From Saprospiraceae bacterium (GTDB taxonomy: Bacteria; Bacteroidota; Bacteroidia; Chitinophagales; Saprospiraceae), in contig JADKGI010000005.1 in the NCBI GenBank assembly GCA_016722285.1, positions 62,001 to 126,000 of the forward strand: a stretch of 64,000 bases of DNA, given 5' to 3'. A model generated the notes under the pieces. The model saw only the letters and a list, made by a program, of their open reading frames with translations, was not told where the DNA came from and made no database searches. Below, piece by piece: positions 56,228 to 64,000 of the stretch; positions within the stretch are counted from its first letter, which is position 1; each line of letters starts with the position of its first letter. Made by a program: the position numbers and the translations under genes.

Positions 56228-56258
56228 CAAAGATGCAACATCATTTATCGCAAACAAA
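56228..56258 (-). promoter_or_regulatory. Promoter of the candidate RNA
   Basis: On the minus strand TTTG (56255-56258) and CATCTTTG (56228-56235) are separated by exactly 19 bases, one mismatch from TAnnTTTG. Transcription would begin near 56222. Confidence 0.65.
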
Positions 56259-56523
56259 ATACAAAAAAAAGCAATTATAACATATAATTATATGTAATTT
56301 ATAATGTGTTTTAAATCAATAATATATATTTGTATTTTTTGGCTAAGTTGCCAAATATGGCATTTTACTGCATAAAATTATTTTTCTTTGAGGAAAATTA
56401 ATTTTATACAGTAGCTATTTTATCCTGCATTCTTATTTGCTTCTTGCCAGAATAACCTATAGTGATTCAGCTCTTTCCCGGTATGACTACTCACATAATA
56501 ATATTGTGATGTTGCAGCTTTAT

Positions 56524-58232
56524 TTATTTGGCGTGGTAAAGAGTATTAATACGTATGCCATTTTCATAAACCGCGACGAAAGCATCCCTGAATCCCATTT
56601 TTCTTACTTTATATACATCTGCTGCTGCCGACTTGATATCATTATATCCATCCAGAGTATATCTGAAAACAGACATATTAGGGAAAAATTCAGTTGAAAT
56701 ATTACCTACTTCAGCAAGTTTAGGAAATGTAGCATCCGGTTTTTTCATTGCAATAAACTGAATCTTATATTCTTTTGCAACTTCCTTAGTATTAAGATTT
56801 GAAACCAGATCAGTACCATTGGCTTTTTCGTTTTTCGCTTTTATATTTTTCAGTTTGCCGGCGGTAGCACATCTTTCCAGATGAGATGCAAAAATGATTT
56901 CGAGGGTCCTTGAGTCAGTTTCCTTATATTTTTTAGCAAATTCTTTGTATTCTTTTTTAGCCTCATAACAGTTGCCCATAGCAGACAGAGCCAATGCAAA
57001 CATGTACTTGGCTCTGGGATATTTAGGATCTGCTTTTAACTTGTTGAAGCATGGCAACGCATTTTCAAAATCATTGGTAGCAAAATATGACTCACCCGCT
57101 TTGTATAAGAATTCAGCAGCCTCTTCATCATATCTGGATTCCGGTGCGTCATATGATGTTGCGGGTATTTCGACAAGATCAGCCATTTCACCCTGTGGTG
57201 CTTCATTGGCATTTATTATGGGTATATCGTCGATATTAATAGATTTTTATCAATTATTTCTGGCTCTGTTTCTATCTTTTCAGATATGCTGCCATCTTTT
57301 TTACCTAATATTGGATTTTCTGAATCTTTTGTTTTCTCCATCACATCAGGGACAGATGATGGAAGCGTTTTGCCTGCAGGGGCAGCTTCAGAGACTGCAA
57401 TCTGGTCACTATCTGTGACAGGTATGATCAGTTGCTCGATTTCATCAGGCATCATCTGAGTGATTTTTTCAGATTTTGGTTTTCCGAGATGAAAAATAAG
57501 ACCCATGTTTAAATTGATGACACTCAGATCGGATGTACCGGTATTGGTTATTTTTTGTGCTTCAAAATATTCAGTGTCTTCAATTATGCCATTTCTGTTA
57601 CCATCTGAAGCATTTCTGAAAGTGTTGTCATAATTTACCTTACTGAGATAGGAAGTTGTAAAATAATCAGCTTTTGCCTGAATACCCACCCAATCATTAA
57701 GTTTGAATGTAAATCTGGTTCCGGCAGACCAGGCAAATTGACCACTTGCTGCGCTTCCTGAAAAATGATAGACTTCATAAAATTGGTTAAAAAATGTTTT
57801 CGTAAAGAGCAGATCAGGTACTTTAATCTGACTATATCCGCCTTTGCCATAGATGTCCCACTCTAATTTATTTCCTCCTATTTTCAAGGTGGGTCCGAAA
57901 GTGACATATTTGCTATTCCAGTTTTCAATACCTGAAAGGCTTACTTTTTCAAGATATTTATGTTCCAGATAGGTATTAAAAAGGTCCTGACTGTTATTGC
58001 TGAACTGACCGATAGAAATGCCTAATCCTATTCTGTTGAAAAAATAATCAAATCCACCTGAAAACCCGACTCCGTTGCCGGCAAACATGTGCTCGCTATT
58101 GAACGACTGAACAGGTTTTGAAAGCCCTCCACTTATATCTATCTGAAGATATCTGTTGTCCTGTGCAGAAATCGATATGAAACCGAAAAGTAATAATATG
58201 AAGAGAAATGAGTGTATTGGTTTGATTTTCAT
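56524..58232 (-). CDS. Outer-membrane barrel protein with TPR and SPOR-like C-terminus, one frameshift
   Basis: Two frames make one protein of about 569 residues. From ATG 58232 (signal peptide ending FISISAQ; a longer frame starts at 58259) a beta-barrel-like domain runs to about residue 265, followed by a low-complexity linker rich in E, K, P and S. Adding one base at the T-run 57244-57248 joins EIIDKKSINIDDIPI to the second frame. That part has a TPR-like segment (AGESYFATNDFENALPCFNK) and a SPOR-like end (YRYTLDGYNDIKSAAADVYKVRKMGFRDAFVAVYENG, of which only short parts are given here for reference). SPOR domains bind denuded glycan strands. The combination could link the outer membrane to peptidoglycan. 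Function is inferred. Confidence 0.75.
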
Positions 58233-58517
58233 AACTTGACAGAATAATATATTTTCCAAATTAATATGATTAACTATTTAGATTATATTATCGTGGCAAA
58301 GGTAAAATTTATTTTTTAATTTAATACATATTATATTTAATTAAAATTTCAAATTACTGTAAAGCAGTATATTATGATCAATATAAAATATAATTATAAT
58401 GTATTTTATATATATGGATATTGATAATGGGATAAATTTGAAGATATATGTATTGATTGCAAGATTTAAAAAATGAAATTAATTTGGTTTTATGTATTTA
58501 AAAGAGAATTTTTAAAA

Positions 58518-58544
58518 CAAAAAGACCCGCTGTCTATGCGGGCC
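58518..58544 (-). terminator. Terminator of the HSP20 gene
   Basis: CCCGC (58526-58530) and GCGGG (58538-58542) pair around a seven-base loop, with an A-rich run to the left that becomes a U-run on the minus-strand transcript. It lies about 35 bases after the stop codon. Confidence 0.8.
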
Positions 58545-58579
58545 TTCTGTAGTTCTGATAGAAAAAACAACAGAATAAC

Positions 58580-59031
58580 TTATTTGACCTCAATAGCTTT
58601 TGGTGTAATAACTGCTTTAGGTTCTTTCTTATCAATACCAATATGTAATATGCCATCTTTGTAAACAGCTGATATTTTATCTTCTTTTACATTTTCAGGC
58701 ATACTAAATGATCTGTTGAAAGATTCATAGCTGAATTCTTTTCTCAGGTAGTTTCCTTCTTTGTCCTTTTCTTCCTTTCCACTTTTTTCTCAGATGTTAT
58801 GGTAAGGATACCATTGAGCAATTCTACTTTAAAATCATCCTTCTTCATACCAGGCGCCGCAAGCTCTATATGATACTCTTTGTCTGTTTCTTTGAGGGTT
58901 GACAGATGGTGAGTAGAACCCACTTTTGCAAAATTTTTATCATTCCAGTCGAAAAAGTCTTTTGTAAAAAAGTCATCAAAAAAAGTAGGAAAGGTAGGGA
59001 ACAATGATGGTTTTTTAACTATTTGTGACAT
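58580..59031 (-). CDS. Small heat-shock protein HSP20, one-base deletion
   Basis: The first frame has PTFFDDFFTKDFFDW, ELAAPGMKKDDFKVEL and GILTITSEKK, the alpha-crystallin domain of HSP20. Adding one base at the T-run 58785-58790 (plus strand) joins it to SGKEEKDKEGNYLRKEFSYE and SFNRSFSMPENV, with GILHIGIDKKEP and the IxI/V tail, to TAA 58580; about 150 residues in total. HSP20 proteins are ATP-independent holdases that prevent aggregation under heat or other stress. A promoter-like pair (TTG, 21 bases, TATTTTTG) lies upstream at 59074-59105 on the minus strand. Confidence 0.93.
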
Positions 59032-59073
59032 GACTACATGATTTTTAAAAGTGAATAATCATTTTTATCAATA

Positions 59074-59105
59074 CAAAAATATAAGAATTTTAAGCCGTCT
59101 TCCAA
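59074..59105 (-). promoter_or_regulatory. HSP20 promoter, Bacteroidota type
   Basis: On the minus strand a TTG (59103-59105) precedes TATTTTTG (59074-59081) with a 21-base spacer, within the accepted 19-21 range. Confidence 0.6.
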
Positions 59106-59176
59106 TGACCAATATCATAACCCATCATGATATTGGTTGGCGGGTAATTATATGCCAATGTTCATGGATTTTACAG

Positions 59177-59184
59177 TACCTTTG
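59177..59184 (+). promoter_or_regulatory. -7 element of the DEAD-box helicase gene
   Basis: TACCTTTG lies 19 bases before the ATG at 59204 and downstream of an in-frame ATG at 59051, so it supports 59204 as the start. No good TTG at ideal spacing was found. Confidence 0.55.
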
Positions 59185-59203
59185 CGGAAATAATTTACCA
59201 TAT

Positions 59204-60451
59204 ATGCGTTTTTCGCAGTACCATTTTGTAGATGAGATAAAGAGAAACCTGGAAAAGCTGGAGTTTAAAAAGCCGACGGATATACAGTATAAATGTATCC
59301 CCAATATCCTGAGAGGGGAGGACCTCCTCGCAATAGCTCAGACAGGTACAGGCAAAACCGCCGCATTCGCTATACCTGTTCTCCACATTCTGCACAGTAA
59401 GATCCATACAAAACGTGAGGATGGCATCAAGTGTGTCGTTATGGTACCTACGAGAGAGTTAGCTATCCAGATTCATGAAGTATTTCAATCTCTGGGACAA
59501 AATACACGTGTGAATGTTTTTTCGGTCTTTGGAGGGGTCGAACAAGGACCTCAAATTGCTAATCTGGAAAAGGGAATAGACATTCTTATCACTACGCCTG
59601 GCCGAATGTTTGACTTGGTAAGTCAGGGCTTTATCAGGCTCAACAGGGTTGAGATTCTGGTGCTAGATGAAGCTGATCATATGCTTGACAAAGGCTTTAT
59701 CAAAGATATCAGAGATTTGATCCGCTTTCTACCAAAAAAAAGACAAACACTCTTTTTTTCTGCAACTATAGATGATGAAATCAAAGATCTGGCATATTCA
59801 TTAGTTAAAAACCCCATCCGAATTCAGGTATCCCCAAAAGATCCGGTATCAAAAAACGTTGACCATTCGGTGGTTTATGTAGAGATGGATGACAAAAGGT
59901 ATTTTCTGGAGAGAATGGTTAAGGATAACCCAGAAAGTAAAATTCTGGTTTTTGTTCGGACAAAAGTACGTTGTGAAAGGGTCCATGCAGCTATGCAAAG
60001 GGTAGGAATAGAATCTGTCTTTATGCATGGAGGAAAAGAACAGCAGGATAGACTGGAAGTGATGAGTACTTTTAAACAAGGAAAAATACAAATGCTGATC
60101 GCAACAGATGTAAGTGCCCGTGGTATAGATATACCTGATGTTGATTTTGTAGTAAATTATGACCTTCCTGAACATCCTGAAAATTATGTACACAGAGTAG
60201 GGCGAACAGGACGTGGCCGCAGGAAGGGTATGGCATATTCCTTCTGTGATGAGCAGGAAAAGCCACAGCTTGCTGCCATAGAAGATTATATTGGAAAATC
60301 TGTTAAAGTACTCGAGCTCAGTAAAGATGGGTACAAAGAAGTCAAAGATTTGACTTTATCCAAAACTATGGATCTCAAACAGATTGTGGGTGAACTAACT
60401 ACATCACCAAATAAAAGATATGGTGTTAAAAAAGCCAAAAAGACCAGATAA
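59204..60451 (+). CDS. DEAD-box RNA helicase, RhlE-like
   Basis: The start ATG 59204 (MRFSQYHFVDEIKRNLEKL) is favoured by the upstream -7 element and family length; the frame extends back to 59051 with non-conserved sequence. The 415-residue protein has the Q-motif (TDIQYKCIPNIL), Walker A AQTGTGKT, PTRELAIQI, TPGRMFDL, VLDEADHM, FFSAT, and the C-terminal RecA domain ending DVSARGIDIPDVDFV and HRVGRTGRGR. It would unwind short RNA duplexes in ribosome assembly or mRNA decay, often induced by cold. A basic tail (PNKRYGVKKAKKTR) likely binds RNA. Confidence 0.94.
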   Translation: MRFSQYHFVDEIKRNLEKLEFKKPTDIQYKCIPNILRGEDLLAIAQTGTGKTAAFAIPVLHILHSKIHTKREDGIKCVVMVPTRELAIQIHEVFQSLGQNTRVNVFSVFGGVEQGPQIANLEKGIDILITTPGRMFDLVSQGFIRLNRVEILVLDEADHMLDKGFIKDIRDLIRFLPKKRQTLFFSATIDDEIKDLAYSLVKNPIRIQVSPKDPVSKNVDHSVVYVEMDDKRYFLERMVKDNPESKILVFVRTKVRCERVHAAMQRVGIESVFMHGGKEQQDRLEVMSTFKQGKIQMLIATDVSARGIDIPDVDFVVNYDLPEHPENYVHRVGRTGRGRRKGMAYSFCDEQEKPQLAAIEDYIGKSVKVLELSKDGYKEVKDLTLSKTMDLKQIVGELTTSPNKRYGVKKAKKTR

Positions 60452-60553
60452 TACTACTTCTTCCATTGGTATCTCAAAGTGAATTTTAATCAGGTACTCG
60501 GCAAGGGCACCAAGTTTGTTTCACGATATATTTTATCCGTTATGTTATTGATG

Positions 60554-60706
60554 TTAACACCAGCTGAGATGTATTTCATCCGGTATTCGATTTTCTTCTA
60601 TCTGGCCGGTGGTATCAACCTGAGACCAGGCGTCAAAGTAAAATGTCAACGCCCATGATATTACAATTACTGTATTTTTCTTAAAAAATAGTTTTATATA
60701 TTGCAT
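60554..60706 (-). CDS. Possible small secreted protein, maybe frameshifted
   Basis: A 50-codon frame starts MQYIKLFFKKNTVIVISWAL and looks like a signal peptide ending FDAWSQ. It stops after EIHLSWC. Near the end, another frame reads ISAGVNINNITDKIYRETN, which looks protein-like, so a single-base error could extend it to about 60500. A TACTTTTG element (60711-60718, minus strand) lies 4 bases upstream. No family is recognised. Confidence 0.3.
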   Translation of the reverse strand: MQYIKLFFKKNTVIVISWALTFYFDAWSQVDTTGQIEENRIPDEIHLSWC

Positions 60707-60817
60707 TACGCAAAAGTACAAAACACTTAAAATTTAGTATTAATCGACAATGATCCAATATAATCCTGATCAGACCATTTGGATGGTTATGGAAAGTATT
60801 GCCGGGAAACAAGAAAT

Positions 60818-61324
60818 TTATTTATTGGCAAAACTAAGTTCAGATATTTTTTTCTCCAGTTCCAACTCATCACCTGGATTATAACCATTATGCGCATACA
60901 CAATTTCACCTTTTTGATTCAAAAGGAAAGTTTGGGGTATAGTCTGAAAATTCAGTGATTGCTGTAGTTCCTGTTTCGAGTCTGCAAGAACAGTAAATTC
61001 CCATCCTTTTGTTTGGACCATAGCGGGTACTTTGGCTAAACCCCTGGCATCATCAATAGTGATGGCAAGCAACTGGATGTCATATTTTTCTACCCACTCA
61101 CTATACAAATCATTGACTGCATCCAATTCCCTTTTGCATGGAGTACACCATGTCGCCCAAAAGCTCACTATCGTGATTTTGCCTTTGGAAGTATAATCTG
61201 ATGTGTTGACGGGCTTGCCATCCAGTGTTTTGATATTTACTGATGGAAATGGATTATTAGATCCAATCAGTGACAAAGAAATGATGAAAATTAATGAGCT
61301 AAAAAATGTCTTTGTAATAATCAT
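60818..61324 (-). CDS. TlpA-like thiol-disulfide oxidoreductase
   Basis: The 168-residue protein has an N-terminal hydrophobic segment (residues 5-21, a signal or anchor) and a thioredoxin fold of the TlpA/ResA kind. It has the motif WATWCTPCK with redox cysteines 60 and 63, TIDDARGLAKV and the cis-proline loop TIPQTFLLN. It would reduce disulfides in periplasmic proteins, often for cytochrome c maturation, but no cytochrome genes are near. The gene lies downstream of a terminator belonging to a small membrane protein gene, so it should have its own promoter. Confidence 0.9.
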   Translation of the reverse strand: MIITKTFFSSLIFIISLSLIGSNNPFPSVNIKTLDGKPVNTSDYTSKGKITIVSFWATWCTPCKRELDAVNDLYSEWVEKYDIQLLAITIDDARGLAKVPAMVQTKGWEFTVLADSKQELQQSLNFQTIPQTFLLNQKGEIVYAHNGYNPGDELELEKKISELSFANK

Positions 61325-61410
61325 GAATAGTTTTATTTGACTCTAAAACAAAAGTACGTCTAATGTGGTGGGTATATTGTGCTCACTTAACTTTTTTTAA
61401 CCAACGGGCA

Positions 61411-61439
61411 AAAAAAAAACCCGGACACTTTGCCCGGGC
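61411..61439 (-). terminator. Terminator after the small membrane protein gene
   Basis: CCCGG and CCGGG arms (61420-61424, 61434-61438) with extra CA/TG pairs form a hairpin. The adjacent A-run (61411-61419) becomes a U-run on the minus-strand transcript. Confidence 0.88.
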
Positions 61440-61468
61440 TTTTCATGTTCAGTTAAACATAGTAATGC

Positions 61469-61703
61469 CTATGTACCTTTATAACTGATAGCCATAAAAA
61501 TGATTAATAAGCTAAGAAGTATAAAAGCAAAAGAAACCTTGAGTCCCTGAACAGAATCTCGTCTTTTTTGTAAAACATAAAATTTGAGTTTGGACTTGGT
61601 TATTAAGTTTTATTTTATCGATATCTTTATATCGTTTCGTCTGATCTCTGTAAGCCAAAAATGATACCATAAGGAAAATAGATAATATGAATAGTACCCA
61701 CAT
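61469..61703 (-). CDS. Small two-helix membrane protein, one-base insertion
   Basis: The first frame from 61703 (MWVLFILSIFLMVSFLAY, then basic RDQTKRYKDIDKIKLN) loses sense after NNQVQ. Removing one base at the T-run 61589-61591 gives LKFYVLQKRRDSVQGLKVS and FAFILLSLLIIFMAISYKGT, ending at TAG 61469, followed 30 bases on by a terminator. The joined 77-residue protein has a helix at each end and a basic middle part in the cytoplasm. No known family is recognised. Confidence 0.7.
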
Positions 61704-61948
61704 ATTTTGCTATAAAACAAGGGTATTTTATCTATAGAAGAAAAATGATGTTTTTTGTGTTTTAAGGATCAACACCTTTTATATGGTCTGTTTTCTTAAA
61801 CTGTTTTTTTCCATAATATCAAAGTTTAAAAAATTACCCAAAATGGGGGTGTAAATATTTTTTCTTCTTTTTTGAAAAGTTAGTTTTTGTTATGTAAAAG
61901 TTAATTTATATTTGATATTCCAATTTTTTTATTTTCTAAAATATCTTA

Positions 61949-62539
61949 ATGATGGTATATCCGATAGAGTTTGAATTTAAGGTGATGGCATTTGCGCCTC
62001 AGTTTTATGTGCGGGATGGAGACGGCAGAGAAATCGCCTTCGTCAAACAAAAGCTATTTAAACTCAAAGAAGATATAACGGTTTTCGAAAATGATAGCCA
62101 GCAAAAGGAATCTTTCCGGATAAAAGCTGATCGGTGGCTGGATTGGTCTGCTGCCTATACATTTTACAACATTAATGGAATGGAATCCGGAAAAGTACGC
62201 CGAAAAGGTGCCAAATCATTGTGGAAGGCCACATATGAAATATTTAATAAAGAAGATATAAATGATTTTAAAATTGAGGAAAATAACTCATTCGTAAAAG
62301 TAATGGATGCCCTGATTTCTGAAATACCAATACTTGGTTTTTTGACAGGATATGTACTTAATCCAAAATATAACATCACTGATGAAAATGGCTTGGAAGT
62401 TGCTGTTTTCAGTAAAGAGCCATCCTTCTGGGGTAAAAAGTTTTTATTAAGGCAAATTGAGGAAGTTAGCCCCGAAGCAGAGGAGCGCATTATACTTAGC
62501 CTCATGATGATGGTATTACTCGAAAGGAGAAGAGGATAA
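61949..62539 (+). CDS. LURP-one-related protein
   Basis: The 196-residue protein has a beta-rich fold like LURP-one/tubby C-terminal proteins: FYVRDGDGREIAFVKQKLFK, FRIKADRWLDWSAAYTFYN, and the glycine-containing YNITDENGLEVAVFSKEP. Plant LURP-one is involved in defence, and phospholipid scramblases share the fold. Bacterial members are uncharacterised and may bind membranes or lipids. No signal peptide is seen. It stands between two convergent units, with its 3' end 11 bases from the next gene's stop. Confidence 0.75.
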   Translation: MMVYPIEFEFKVMAFAPQFYVRDGDGREIAFVKQKLFKLKEDITVFENDSQQKESFRIKADRWLDWSAAYTFYNINGMESGKVRRKGAKSLWKATYEIFNKEDINDFKIEENNSFVKVMDALISEIPILGFLTGYVLNPKYNITDENGLEVAVFSKEPSFWGKKFLLRQIEEVSPEAEERIILSLMMMVLLERRRG

Positions 62540-62550
62540 GAATCCCGATT

Positions 62551-63489
62551 TTACAAATCTGATTTGACTTCTTCCACAATAAAAAAACCATCGTGGCCCT
62601 GAGACTGATAAAGTGGCATTAAGAGAAGTCCGTCAGACACGGCCATTACATTTTCTCCATTGTATTTAGCAAGAATCTCACCGGCAGATATCTTTTGGAA
62701 ATTTCTGTATCCCGGTTTCATTTGCCATCTACTATTATCTTCTACATGGTATCGGTATTTAACATTTACGACATCAGGAAGATTTTTTGAATATTCCTTT
62801 AGAATATAATCATGCCGATTTTCGACATCATCACCGTTGATCACCCCTACTGCCCGCATAAAGTTAATTGTAGCGGCTATACATCTGTTGACGGCAAGAG
62901 GATCATCATGATGGCCACCTTCAAAAGCGATTGCCGTCGTTTCAATCCCTTTGTTTTCTCTATTGAAATAATGTAAAGTTGTACCTGAGATGCCATCCAG
63001 CAATCCTACAATGACGGGGGCATGTATTTTGTGGGCTATATCAATACTTTCCGAATCCCGGGTAGCTATACAAAAAATACCACCGTCAGAAGACGTAGTA
63101 TGCAGGTCCAACAAGTAAAGTTTGTCGGGATTTGTCCTATTTATTTCATCAGATACTGAATCGAGTATATCTCTGATTTCAAAATCTTCATTTTGAAGAA
63201 TTGATTTATCCTTCTGCAAAAGCTTGTTTACATAATCGCGATGCCAGCATCTGTTGATGTCTTTTTGAACAAATCTTTTTTTTTCTGTGTAAGCCTTTAC
63301 ATTACCTATCAGGCCGATGATCTCTCCATTATATTTAAAGTCAGGATTGGTAATAGGTTCTACTTCTAACATTTTGAACAATAAGTCCAGGGCTTTTACG
63401 CCTGCCGGTTCATTGCCATGCATAGCTGCCGTAATCACCAATAGTGGTCCGGGTTCACTACCCTTGTACTTACCGATGATTCTGTTCAT
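62551..63489 (-). CDS. Succinylglutamate desuccinylase / aspartoacylase family protein
   Basis: The 312-residue protein has the zinc carboxypeptidase fold of AstE/AspA. It has ITAAMHGNEPAGVKAL with zinc ligands His24 and Glu27, QKDINRCWHRD, and the third ligand in LLDLHTTSSDGG (about residue 128), then a conserved FEGGHHDD. Enzymes of this family remove an acyl group from N-acyl amino acids. The exact substrate is uncertain. The gene follows an M20 amidohydrolase by 30 bases on the same strand, probably in one operon dealing with acylated or amidated amino acids. Confidence 0.9.
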   Translation of the reverse strand: MNRIIGKYKGSEPGPLLVITAAMHGNEPAGVKALDLLFKMLEVEPITNPDFKYNGEIIGLIGNVKAYTEKKRFVQKDINRCWHRDYVNKLLQKDKSILQNEDFEIRDILDSVSDEINRTNPDKLYLLDLHTTSSDGGIFCIATRDSESIDIAHKIHAPVIVGLLDGISGTTLHYFNRENKGIETTAIAFEGGHHDDPLAVNRCIAATINFMRAVGVINGDDVENRHDYILKEYSKNLPDVVNVKYRYHVEDNSRWQMKPGYRNFQKISAGEILAKYNGENVMAVSDGLLLMPLYQSQGHDGFFIVEEVKSDL

Positions 63490-63519
63490 TATTGAAAAAA
63501 ATAAATTATGTTTAAAAAA

Positions 63520-64000
63520 CTATTTGGTATCAATAACAAGTTGAGCCAATGCTTTCATTCCGACAATGAATCCACTTTCGTCAATGTAAAAGTCGGGTGT
63601 ATGATGCTGTGATGCATCAATTGTATCTATATTTTTTGGTTTTCCACCCAGAAAGAAAAACAGTCCAGGAACTTTCTGAGCATAAAACGAAAAGTCTTCT
63701 GCTCCGGTACTTGCTTTTATCACCCTTACATTGTCCTCTCCTGCTGCTTTCTCGAGTGAAGGGAGCATCTTTGAGGTCAATTGAGGATTATTGTATGTCA
63801 CCGGATATCCGATTTGAATTTTTACTTCGGCAGTTGCTCCGGAACTTTCGGCTATTTTTTCTGCTGTCCATTTGATTTTTTCATGTATTATTTTTTGCAT
63901 ACTGGTGTCGAGAGTTCTGATGGTTCCTATCATTTCCACTTCTTCGGGGATAATATTATTTCTTACTCCACCTGATATTTTACCTACGGTGATGACAGCG
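63520..64000 (-). CDS. M20-family amidohydrolase, C-terminal part (cut by window edge)
   Basis: The frame runs open to the window edge. Sequence beyond the last internal ATG (GGVRNNIIPEEVEMIGTIRT) is the dimerisation-domain signature of M20D amidohydrolases. The C-terminal catalytic part has TGAEDFSFYAQKVPGLFFFLGG and, near the end, the metal-binding HHTPDFYIDE. These enzymes hydrolyse N-acyl amino acids or related amides. The N-terminal metal ligands lie outside the window. Confidence 0.93.
   Translation of the reverse strand, partial: AVITVGKISGGVRNNIIPEEVEMIGTIRTLDTSMQKIIHEKIKWTAEKIAESSGATAEVKIQIGYPVTYNNPQLTSKMLPSLEKAAGEDNVRVIKASTGAEDFSFYAQKVPGLFFFLGGKPKNIDTIDASQHHTPDFYIDESGFIVGMKALAQLVIDTK

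Noticed and set aside
1..64000. tRNA or rRNA genes
   Set aside because: No cloverleaf-like sequence with a conserved T-arm or rRNA signature was seen by eye; a tRNAscan run would settle it.

Overview
The window reads as a chromosomal piece of an AT-rich member of the Bacteroidota, most likely a Saprospiria- or Chitinophagia-like lineage. The evidence is: C-terminal sorting domains of the type IX secretion system (T9SS, both type A and the gliding-associated type B), promoters of the Bacteroidota form TTG-N19-TAnnTTTG, start codons without clear Shine-Dalgarno sequences, an ECF sigma/anti-sigma/outer-membrane trio, BACON-like repeats, and a futalosine-route menaquinone gene (mqnD). No rRNA, tRNA, CRISPR array or phage was found.

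Layout. 0-4 kb: the N-terminus of an Xaa-Pro aminopeptidase, an ECF sigma/anti-sigma/outer-membrane operon, an anomalous homopolymer block and a NUDIX hydrolase. 4-18 kb: large secreted proteins, namely two M12B-like metalloproteases (the second a 1720-residue repeat protein with a T9SS tail), an EamA transporter, and a propeller/Ig-like protein with a type B T9SS tail. 18-30 kb: a loose surface-glycan neighbourhood with an alkaline phosphatase, three polytopic membrane proteins of which two look like GT-C glycosyltransferases, two GT2 and one GT4 transferases. 30-45 kb: a peptide/nickel-type ABC importer without its ATPases, HU, an S9 oligopeptidase, a MATE exporter, a GH3-family protein and an Asp-box propeller protein. 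45-49 kb: an ATP-grasp protein, a broken Upf1-like helicase and scoB. 49.3-51.6 kb: a nested mobile element, an IS1182-like IS inside a shell with 19-bp inverted ends and a 9-bp target duplication. 51.6-64 kb: a pyruvate kinase-like protein, thyA, a thioesterase, mqnD, a probable unannotated structured RNA, a barrel-TPR-SPOR protein, HSP20, a DEAD-box helicase, TlpA, a LURP-one protein, an aspartoacylase-like enzyme and the C-terminus of an M20 amidohydrolase.

Two themes cut across the window. First, at least ten genes are split by what look like single-base indels, often at short homopolymers, including HU, the pyruvate kinase-like gene, mqnD and HSP20. Sequence error is therefore more likely than mass pseudogenisation, and the affected genes are described here as rejoined. 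Second, several non-coding structures are unexplained: a candidate structured RNA at about 55923-56222, a 66-bp perfect repeat in inverted orientation 31.5 kb apart, a 170-bp hairpin repeat, and the nested transposon with attC-like termini.
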